Shown here in pieces: positions 49,701 through 61,700 of a stretch of DNA of 64,000 bases. The notes beneath the pieces were generated by a model, which was given only the letters and a program-made list of their open reading frames with translations, ran no database searches and was not told the origin of the DNA. Origin of the DNA: Lamellibrachia columna (lineage: Eukaryota; Annelida; Polychaeta; Sabellida; Siboglinidae). The DNA is taken from positions 56,210,374 through 56,274,373 of the forward strand of contig OY759270.1 in the NCBI GenBank assembly GCA_963662155.1. Reading direction: 5' to 3'. Within the stretch, counting starts at the first letter, position 1. Every line of letters begins with the position of its first letter. Position numbers and translations under genes: made by a program.

Positions 49701-52700
49701 AGTACACATTGTCAGAGTACTTCCTTCATTCTAACACTATGTGTATACAAGTAGCTGTTACACACCAAGTACACATTGTCAGAGTACTTCCTTCATTCTA
49801 ACACTGTGTATACAAGCAGCTGTTTCACACCAAGTACACATTGTCAGAGTACTTCCTTCATTCTAACACTATGTGTATACAAGTAGCTGTTACACACCAA
49901 GTACACATTGTCAGAGTACTTCCTTCATTCTAACACTGTATACAAGTAGCTGTTTCACACCAAGTACACATTGTCAGAGTACTTCCTTCATTCTAACACT
50001 ATGTGTATACAAGTAGCTGTTACACACCAAGTACACATTGTCAGAGTACTTCCTTCATTCTAACACTGTGTATACAAGTAGCTGTTACACACCAAGTACA
50101 CATTGTCAGAGTACTTCCTTCATTCTAACACTGTGTATACAAGTAGCTGTTTCACACCAAGTACACATTGTCAGAGTACTTCCTTCATTCTAACACTGTG
50201 TATACAAGTAGCTGTTTCACACCAAGTACACAATGTCAGAGTACTTCCTTCATTCTAACACTGTGTATACAAGCAGCTGTTTCACACCAAGTACACATTT
50301 TCAGAGTACTTCCTTCATTCTACCACTATGTGTATACAAGTAGTGTTAAACACCAAGTACACATTGTCAGAGTACTTTAGATGCTGTTGCCTGGGCTGGA
50401 AGAAAATGCTACTTAAGCAATCTAAAAATTTTAATGTGTGGTCAGTTTTGATATGTGCCATGCAGATAAATTTTCACAGATTCCACTGTTTGTCCGTAGT
50501 GATCTCACTGTCCCATCTGTAGAGCTAATAATCATACCAGTCAAATGTTGTTTAATTGCAGAGATCTTGCAATTGAAGGATTCATTTTATTATTTGACTT
50601 TTAAACACAGTTCCTATATTTCTATCCCACAGACACACAGGACAGAATGTTCTGATTTATCTTTAGAATATGTGTGTGAAATAATGTCTCATTATGTGCA
50701 CTCCTTTAATTTGTGTCTACGTCAGCGTTCTGTTGCTGTCATCTGTCATTCTTAATTTCGTTTTTAGCATGCTGTGAAATGCCACAGACAATCTTCGATC
50801 TGGCGCTATAAAATAAAATATATTATCATTATTCAGTGGGATATGTCACGTGACACATCACTGGTGACATTTCACGGTCACACAAACATCGTCTACAATG
50901 CTGTCTGGTCGCCACATATCCCAGGATGCTTTGCATCAACATCTGGTATGTACTGTACAATTTTTTTTTTACTTAAATTGGGTTTTAATGTTTTATAAAA
51001 CATGGCATAGTTTAAATATTGCCATTAAATGTTTGTAGGTAATGTACAACTTTGACTATTGTCCTTATAAACACAAAGTGTAATTATGGTGATTGTTATG
51101 TCGGCCCACAACTGTTTCTGTTTAGCAACAGTTACAATCACAAGATATGGCACATAACACTTTGCACATACACATAGTCGGTGCCAAGGTTCAAGTAATT
51201 TGTTTAAACCAGTAAAGCGGAAAGACCAAAGACAACACCCTGACAGAACATGTGAAGTACTCCCTGACAGAACATGTGAAGTACTCCCTGACAGAACATG
51301 TGAAGTACTCCCTGACAGAACATGTCAAGTACTCCCTGACAGAACATGTCAAGTACTCCCTGACAGAACATGTCAAGTACTCCCTGACAGAACATGTCAA
51401 GTACTCCCTGACAGAACATGTCAAGTACTCCCTGACAGAACATGTCAAGTACTCCCTGACAGAACATGTCAAGTACTCCCCAACAGAACATGTCATGTAC
51501 TCCCTTTGTTTTGTTAACTGCACTCATTTAAATATATGTTTCAAGAAACAGATAGTAAGCACCTCTTTTGAATGCACTCTACATTTGGTCTGAACGAGGC
51601 TGCCGAGTTTTCATATTTAAAAAATTTGGATCTACTTTACACGTTTTTTTCAGCACAACAGCTTCTTAGTTTTAATTAATTACATGTAATATAATATTTA
51701 TAGTAATGGGCTGTTCTTCATTGGACACAACTTTAAGATAAGTAGTTTTATGGTAAATTTTATACTTTAACAGTTATGTGTTAATGTGTTAACTATGCAC
51801 CTCTGTTATCGCCCATTATTGTCGCTGGCACGATACATTGTTCATTAGTTTTGGTAATTTTAATGAAACATGTTGTAATTGTAATTGCTCTTTATATGCT
51901 CCATTGTAATACTATGATTATTCAGCACGCGATTATGCAGTTATAACTCTCCCTTTCTCTGTAATGACTGTATGGTAATAGTGTGTTTTTGTCTTTGGCT
52001 AAGCTGTCGGCTGCATCTAGATTCTAGTCATAGGTCTAGGCTATGTTAATACTACTGATAGTTGCTCTATCAGGCCTAGGAGTCACAATTTAGCGATCAG
52101 AGTTGGTCCTGGTCAACATTTCTAATTAAATAAATTAGTCTTGATTCCATAATTGTCCCTGCCGCTGACTTAACAACATCATATTCTACCTTTCGAATTG
52201 TTTTTCTTTTTTAAGCCTTCATTATTACTGAGCATATAATATGTTTTTCTCTTCGTGCTGGTCGTTTGTTTGTTATCTTTGCCTACATTATTTAAGGATA
52301 AATGCTATTCTCTTGAAGATAATATTTATAATACCTATAAACAGTCTGACATATTCGTCAACAATATAATACAAATTAGCTTTTCGAAAACTTCAACTTT
52401 ACATCTTTCTTGTCTTGGTCTATGTACAGTGCATTGTACACACAGAAAATTTAATACAAAATCTGGTTGTAACCCATCATTTAGACTGTCTATCATCCTC
52501 CTTCTTGCAGGTGATGTCTCGATAGGTCCTGGACCAAAAACATTTCAAGACATACCCTTTGACACTACAAATCTTAGATCTGTCCATCATAAATCTGCTG
52601 CCCTTTCTGATGTGATGTTACCTAAACACATAGACATTTTAGCTTTGACAGAAACATGGCTATCAGCATCTGATGCATCAGCCTGTCTTGCTGACATTGC

Positions 52701-55700
52701 TGGTTTTTGTCTACACCATCCCCCCCGTCATTCAGGTAGCGGTGGTGGATGGAGTCGCATTTCTTGTACCTGAAACATATAAAGTAGAAATCATTCATAC
52801 ACCTCAATATTGAGGTAACAAGTATTCTTATAATAAAATTATCTGTCTGCTAATTTTATATGCATCGACCGCCCTCCTTTTGATCCAACCTATATCTACA
52901 TTATGCGAACTTGTTAATCAGTACCATGAAATATTAAGTAAACTCCTGGATAAACAAGCCCTTAAACAAACCAAAAGTGTACAAGTTCGCCCTCCATCAC
53001 CATGGATGTCTAATGAAATAGTTGTAGTGAAACGTCGTCATCGATATCTTGAAAGAATTTGGTGACAAACTCATTCTCCACTTGATCGATCCCGTTATGC
53101 TAAACAGCTACACATATATGCAGTCACATGATGTCAGAAGCAAAGTCCAGTTACTATACAAATTGTATCTCAACAAAGTCTGAAAACCCTTGAGCTGAAC
53201 ACTCTTCATTGGATACATTGCGTTGTTTTTTCAAAATATTTCACAGATAAGATTGCTTGCATTCGATTGAATCGAAATATAGTTGACAACAAGTCCCTCC
53301 GTCCCTCCCTCCCTCCCTCCCTCCGTCCCTCCGTCCCTCCCTCCCTCCCTCCGTCCCTCCCTCCCTCCGTCCCTCCCTCCCTCCGTCCCTCCCTCCCTCC
53401 GTCCCTCCCTCCCTCCGTCCCCCTCCCTCCCTCCCTCCGTCCCTCCCTCCGTCCCTCCCTCCGTCCCTCCCTCCGTCCCTCCCTCCGTCCCTCCCTCCGT
53501 CCCTCCCTCCTCCCTCCCTCCCTCCCTCCCTCCCTCCCTCCCCTCCCTCCCTCCCTCCCTCCCTCCCTCCCTCCCTCCCTCCCTCCCTCCCTCCCTCCCT
53601 CCCTCCCTCCCTCCCTCCCTCCCTCCCTCCCTCCCTCCCTCCCTCCCTCCCTCCCTCCCTCCCTCCCTCCCTCCCTCCCTCCCTCCCTCCCTCCCTCCCT
53701 CCCTCCCTCCCTCCCTCCCTCCCTCCCTCCCTCCCCTCCCTCCCTCCCTCCCTCCCTCCCTCCTCCCTCCCTCCCTCCCTCCCTCCCTCCCTCCCTCCCT
53801 CCCTCCCTCCCTCCCTCCCTCCCTCCCTCCCTCCCTCCCTCCCTCCCTCCCTCCCTCCCTCCCTCCCTCCCTCCCTCCCTCCCTCCCTCCCTCCCTCCCT
53901 CCCTCCCTCCCTCCCTCCCTCCCTCCCTCCCTCCCTCCCTCCCTCCCTCCCTCCCTCCCTCCCTCCCTCCCTCCCTCCCTCCCTCCCTCCCTCCCTCCCT
54001 CCCTCCCTCCCTCCCTCCCTCCCTCCCTCCCTCCCTCCCTCCCTCCCTCCCTCCCTCCCTCCCTCCCTCCCTCCCTCCCTCCCTCCCTCCCTCCCTCCCT
54101 CCCTCCCTCCCTCCCTCCTCCCTCCCTCCCTCCCTCCCTCCCTCCCTCCCTCCCTCCCTCCCTCCCTCCCTCCCTCCCTCCCTCCCTCCCTCCCTCCCTC
54201 CCTCCCTCCCTCCCTCCCTCCCTCCCTCCCTCCCTCCCTCCCTCCCTCCCTCCCTCCCCTCCCTCCCTCCCTCCCTCCCTCCCTCCCTCCCTCCCTCCCT
54301 CCCTCCCTCCCTCCCTCCTCCCTCCCTCCCTCCCTCCCTCCCTCCCTCCCTCCCTCCCTCCCTCCCTCCCTCCCTCCCTCCCTCCTCCCTCCCTCCCTCC
54401 CTCCCTCCCTCCCTCCCTCCCTCCCTCCCTCCCTCCCTCCCTCCCTCCCTCCCTCCCTCCCTCCCTCCCTCCCTCCCTCCCTCCCTCCCTCCCTCCCTCC
54501 CTCCCTCCCTCCCTCCCTCCCTCCCTCCCTCCCTCCCTCAACACCCCAGTAAATCCCCACTGCTGTCTCTCTCTACCGCAGGTGATGGGATGCTGAGGAT
54601 TTGGGATATTCGAAAACCTGACTCAGCCACTCCCACCATCCCTGTTCACTCGTCAGACATCCTCACTTGTGATTGGTCGAAATATGATAAGGTGTGGTAA
54701 TTAATTTCAACACTGTGATGTGATATGTACCACACCTACAGATTTATTGTTTCAAAGGAGATTGCATCAGGATGTCTTTCCTTTAATGATTTCCAGTTAT
54801 AATATATGAATTTTTTACACGTTAAGGTTCCCGGAAAGTGTGTGTGTGAGTGTTTATAAATACTGCTTTTTTGTTGACAATTTGTAAAGCAAGATATGAC
54901 ATGCATATCAAGTTATGATTTGTGAATTGCAGGTTTTGATTGATGTAATTATTTGTAGATATATACCACAATTTGAAGAGCTGGATCCCAAAACGCACTA
55001 AGTCCATTTGAACAAAAATTAGATAATGATTAATCCCTGTAGCTCAGCTGTATATGTTCCATGTTAACTTGATAGGTTTTTCAATATAGGCTCAGTCCAT
55101 GTGTGTAGAACTGGCTAAGTCAGCAGATTTAAAAAACTAGCTGAGTCCACCCAAGGCAGTTTTGCAAAACACACTCGGTCCTTGATATGTGCAGTGCCAG
55201 GTGCTTTACCAGACACTTGGGATGGTATTTAAATATTACAACCTACTCCACATGCCACCCTACACCCTGCACCCCAGCACACCAAAAACCACCATCAACC
55301 ATCATCACCACCACCATCCCATCCATCTCCAACCCCACCCAATCCCCTCCTATCACACCAATCTCAACTGAAACCACCCACCATCCCCTCCTTCCACCGC
55401 ACTAAAATCCCAACACCACAACCCCCACCCAAACCAACACCACCAACACTACAACCCCCACCCAAACCAACACCACCAACACCACAACCCCCACCCAAAC
55501 CAACACCACCAACACCACAACTCCCACCCAAACCAACACCACCAACACCACAACCCCCACCCAAACCAACACCACCAACACCACAACCCCCCACCCAAAC
55601 CAAAACCACCAACACCACAACCCTCACCCGAACCAACACCACCAACACCACAACCCCCACCCAAACCAACACCATCAACACCACAACACCCACTCAAACC

Positions 55701-58700
55701 AACAGCACCAACACCTCAACCCCCACCCAAACTGACACCATCAACACCACAACCCCACCCAAACCAACACCACAACCCCAGCCTCCTACCCCGCACAACC
55801 CCAAATGGAGGTCTTTTCGCACACAAACTCTTCACCCTACCCCACACAGATTCAAGCTGGAACTAACACCCACCCATCCATACTTCACCCCGTCCACCTC
55901 ACTCACTCAACCACTTCATGCCTCACAAACCCACCCACCCATACTTCACCCCGTCCACCTCACTCACTCAACCACTTCATGCCCCACAAACCCACCCACC
56001 CATACTTCACCCCGTCCACCTCACTCACTCAACCACTTCATGCCCCACAAACCCACCCACCCATACTTCACCCCGTCCACCTCACTCACTCAACCACTTC
56101 ATGCCCCACAAACCCACCCACCCATACTTCACCCCGTCCACCTCACTCACTCAACCACTTCATGCCCCACAAACCCACCCACCCATACTTCACCCCGTCC
56201 ACCTCACTCACTCAACCACTTCATGCCCCACAAACCCACCCACCCATACTTCACCCCGTCCACCTCACTCACTCAACCACTTCATGCCTCACAAACCCAC
56301 CCACCCATACTTCACCCCGTCCACCTCACTCACTCACCCACTTCATGCCCCACAAACCCACCCACCCATACTTCACCCCGCCCACCTCACTCACTCACTC
56401 ACCCACTTCATGCCCCACAAACCCAATCAATCACACAACAGACCCGTCTCTGGAAGTATTTCCTAGAGAATCTGTAAAAATAATCAAGTCTTGTTAGTCT
56501 GTGCTGAAATATATTTAATACTTCAACACAATCTAAGTTGAATGATGTATTTTAAAAAAACAGACTAAAGGACTTAGCCTCTTGAAAAAATACTTTATTT
56601 AAAATAAATTATAATTACCTTATGTTTTCCTTTGTTCTTTACACAAAATGGACTTAGTACGTTTTAGAATACGGCTCTTCAATTAACAAAATGTTGTTGT
56701 GATAAGAACTGTAACGTCACCATTTCTTATTTGTTGACAACCTTGCTCCTACTGGAGCTGTCATGTCATATGTAATTCTGACTAGGATGGTATTGTCATT
56801 GTTTGTTGACAGAGCGTTGTCATCACTGGAGATGTCATGTCATATGTAATTCTGACTAGGATGGTATTGTCATTGTTTGTTGACAGAGCGTTGTCATCAC
56901 TGGAGTTGTTATGTCATATGTAATTCTGACTAGGATGGTATTGTCATTGTTTGTTGACAGAGCGTTGTCATCACTGGAGTTGTTATGTCATATGTAATTC
57001 TGACTAGGATGGTATTGTCATTGTTTGTTGACAGAGCCTTGTAATCACTGGAGCTGTCATGTCATATGTAATTCTGACTAGGATGGTATTGTCATTGTTT
57101 GTTGACAGAGCCTTGTCGTCACTGGAGCTGTCATGTCATATGTAATTCTGACTGGGATGGTATTGTCATTGTTTGTTGACAAAGCCTTGTCATCACTAGG
57201 ATGGTATTGTCATTGTTTGTTGACAGAGCCTTGTCATCACTAGGATGGTATTGTCATTGTTTGTTGACAGAGCCTTGTCATCACTAGGATGGTATTTTCA
57301 TTGTTTGTTGACAGAGCCTTGTCATCACTAGGATGGTGTTATCATTGTTTGTTGACAGAGCCTTGTCATCACTAGGATGGTGTTATCATTGTTTGTTGAC
57401 AGAGCCTTGTCATCACTAGGATGGTGTTATCATTGTTTGTTGACAGAGCCTTGTCATCACTAGGATGGTATTGTCATTGTTTGTTGACAAAGCCTTGTCA
57501 TCACTAGGATGGTATTGTCATTGTTTGTTGACAGAGCCTTGTCATCACTACGATGGTATTGTCATTGTTTGTTGACAGAGCCTTGTCATCACTAGGATGG
57601 TGTTATCATTGTTTGTTGACAGAGCCTTGTCATCACTAGGATGGTATTGTCATTGTTTGTTGACAAAGCCTTGTCATCACTAGGATGGTATTGTCATTGT
57701 TTGTTGACAAAGCCTTGTCATCACTAGGATGGTATTGTCATTGTTTGTTGACAGAGCTTTGTCATAACTACGATGGTATTGTCATTGTTTGTTGACAGAG
57801 CCTTGTCATCACTAGGATGGTATTGTCATTGTTTGTTGACAAAGCCTTGTCATCACTAGGATGGTATTGTCATTGTTTGTTGACAGAGCCTTGTCGTCAC
57901 TGGTGCTGCTGATGGAGCTGTCCGAGGGTTTGACTTGCGCAACCCCGCAATGCCAGTATTTGAACTAAGAGGTCATGAGTATCCAATCCGCAGAGTCAAG
58001 GTGGGTGAAGTGTGGAAGAGTGGTCTGTATTTTCAAGGGTACAAAACTAAGCTATCAGGAGATTGTCCAAGCCCACATTTATTTCTCCATGGTTTCATGG
58101 TGTTATTTAAAGCTCTTGGGCAACAGGTTTAGATGTAGTATATCAGGACTGACTGCAACACACAACATTTAATATGTTGAGACTGACTGCAACACACAAC
58201 ACTTAATATGTTGAGACTGACTGCAACACTAAACATTTAGTATGTTGAGACTGACAGCAACACACAACATTTAATATGTTGAGACTGACTGCAACACACA
58301 ACATTTAATATGTTGAGACTGACTGCAACACTAAACATTTAGTATGTTGAGACTGACAGCAACACTAAACATTTAGTATGTTGAGACTGACTGCAACACA
58401 CAACATTTAGTATGTTGAGACTGACTGCAACACACAACATTTAGTATGTTGAGACTGACAGCAACACACAACATTTAGTATGTTGAGACTGACTGCAACA
58501 TGCTAAATGTTGAGACTGACACACAACATTTGAGATGGACTGTGACACACAACATTTAGTGTGTTGAGACTGACTGCAACACACAACATTTAGTATGTTG
58601 AGACTGACTGTGGCACACAACATTTAGTATGTTGAGACCGACACATAACATTTCAACATTTAGTATGTTGAGACTGACTGCAACACACACCGTTTAGTAT

Positions 58701-61700
58701 GTTGAGACTAACTGCGACACAATATTTAGTATGTTGAGACTGACAGCAACACACAACATTTAATATGTTGAGACTTACAGCAACACACAACATTTAGTAT
58801 GTTGAGACTGACTGCAACACACAACATTTAGTATGTTGAGACTGCCTGCGACACAATGTTTAGTATGTTGAGACTGACTGCAACACAACATTTAGTATGA
58901 TGAGACTAACTGCAACAACATTTAGTATGTTGAGACTGACTGCTACACACACCATTTAGTATGTTGAGACTGACTGCGACACAACATTTAGTATGTTGAG
59001 ACTGACACACAACATTTCAACATTTAGTATGTTGAGACTGACTGCGACACACCACATTTAGTATGTTTAGACTGACTGCGACACAACATTTAATATGTCG
59101 AAATTGATTTAGGCATAGCATTAAGTGACACTCAACATTTAGTATGTTGAGACTGACTGCGATAAAAAAAGAACAGAAAATGCATATAAATAGTGCTGAC
59201 ATCTGCTGGGAGTTGATGTATATAACATCATCTTGTTTTACTGTAGTTAAGATTAAAACCAGTTTGTTGACATTAGGTGGCCATTCTATTTTCTGTGTGC
59301 CAATGCATTTCTGAACTTTTGGGTCTAGAGAAATTCCTCAAATCACTCAACCACAGCAGACCAGGGCTGTCCTACTTACTTCAGTTAAATATTTGAAATT
59401 GTAGGTTATTTTTACCATTGAAAACCACCAACAGATTAGTTAAGTATCACATTATATAAACACTAAATTCACAAATTAGCAAATAAATGTCTTCCATACT
59501 GTGCTAGATCAATTTCTGTTTCACCTGTCATGAGATATGAATTAAGGTGTAGCATGAACAGTGAATGTGCTGTGACGTAGGGCTCTAAAGTAACATGTCC
59601 CTCACTTGACGGCCCTCTATGTCCTGCTACAGTGTTCCCCGTTCAGTGGAGACGTCCTTGCCACATGTTCTTACGACTTCTCAGTCAGGTTTGTTTTACT
59701 GTTGCAGTTGTTTACATTCTTGCATATAACAAATTCTTGGGTGCCTTTTTAATAAACAAAATGATAACTAAATAATAAAATGATAACTAAATAATAAAAT
59801 GATAGTGATAACCGTGACCTGAACTGTACGGCTTTAACATGTGAAATTAATTTCTTTACAGCTTTGGCACTTCTAAGACACATTCTTGGTATGATTCTGA
59901 AGTTGTTGAGATTAGCCTTTTTGATAATCGCTAACGCTGCCATCAGAATACTAAAAAACCTCATCCTCATTTACTTTTGAAAACATTCTGATGAGAAACC
60001 TCATCCCTCATTTACTTTTGAAAACATTATGATGAGAAACCAGGACATTTATATCTGTCAAACTAATGTCTGGTCAGTTGTTCCATTAATTTATTAACTT
60101 ATTTGATTTTTATTAACTATGTAAGCATGATTATGATTATGTTATGCATGTATTTTATTATATTAGTTGTGTTTTAACATTATTCTAATTTATGTACCGT
60201 TATATTATTGTTAATCAAATCGTTCAATGTGGGCTGCTTTTGTTAACTTTCTACTGACACATCTTTTTACATTCTTTGCATTTATCAACTAACACATTTT
60301 TAATTAATATTCTGTTAAATTGTTGGATGAGACAAACTGTCACTACTGCTTTGGTATTTCAGAATATGGAATACCTCACTTCAGTTGAGTGCTGTCAGCA
60401 CTTTGGAGCATCACACTGAATTTGTGTGTGGACTTGACTTTAATCTGCACATACCTGGACAGGTAATGATGAGCTCTAGCCTGTCTCTTTGTCACATACC
60501 TGGACAGGTAATGAACTTGATGAGCTCTAGCCTGTCTCTTTGTCACATACCTGGACAGGTAATGAACTTGATGAGCTCTAGCCTGTCTCTTTGTCACATA
60601 CCTGGACAGGTAATGAACTTGATGAGCTCTAGCCTGTCTCTTTGTCACATACCTGGACAGGTAATGAACTTGATGAGCTCTAGCCTGTCTCTCTGTCACA
60701 TACCTGGACAGGTAATGAACTTGATGAGCTCTAGCCTGTCTCTTTGTCAAATACCTGGACAGGTAATGAACTTGATGAGCTCTAGCCTGTCTCTTTGTCA
60801 CATACCTGGACAGGTAATGAACTTGATGAGCTCTAGCCTGTCTCTTTGTCACATACCTGGACAGGTAATGAACTTGATGAGCTCTAGCCTGTCTCTTTGT
60901 CACATACCTGGACAGGTAATGAACTTGATGAGCTCTAGCCTGTCTCGTTGTCATCAGTTATGCCTGTAAGTAAGGATTAATGTCAGGAGGTAGATAAGTC
61001 TATCTTTAGTATCATATCTCCAGTAGTGTATGACAACAAATCATCCAATATTATCAATGGTGATGCAAACATACCATCATAGTATAGTGCTTCTGCTGAT
61101 AGTGTAGCCAGGAATAAAAATAGAGGCCACATTTTGAAGATTAGTTTATTGATTTAACTTGAGATCACTTAAAAGCATAGACCATTGACCCCTCGCAGGT
61201 TGTACCCCTCAATCCTGCTCAGTTTACGACATAGTGCTGTCGACAGTGGAAGTCCAGTATAATTTCTGGTCTGGTCACTCCACTCTTCAGTGGTCTTCAT
61301 CTCTTCTGGCCCTCACCTTGTCTGAAGGCTTTGCTCACAATGGTCTCCTTCAACAAATGGCAAACATGCCCAAACCACCAGTCTTGTGTGTTTGATGACA
61401 TATGATGGATTCAGGGGTGGATGCGTCCTCTCTGATCTGTGTTTGATGACATATGATGGATTCAGGGGTGGATGTGTCCTCTCTGATCTCTGTTTGATGA
61501 CATATGATGGATTCAGGGGTGGATGCGTCCTCTCTGATCTGGCTGTGCATGTAGAATTAAAAAATAATTTGTAGAATAAACATGTTTGCATTCAGCATGA
61601 TGTTACTCATTCTGAAGACAACCTTGTAAATCCCTTCCCAAGTCAGTTACATAAAATATTAACCAAATTCCTGGCAGAATCCTGTTAAACAATTACTACT

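Noticed and set aside
53231..54700. Four ORFs of 437-477 residues (Arg-Glu-Gly or Leu-Pro-Ser repeats)
   Set aside because: Translation of a CCCT tetranucleotide array in several frames and both strands; only the end at 54582-54691 is real PEX7 exon.
55364..56497. Pro/Thr/His-rich ORFs up to 230 residues
   Set aside because: Products of the A/C-rich 33- and 61-bp arrays in PEX7 intron 6; present in several frames at once.
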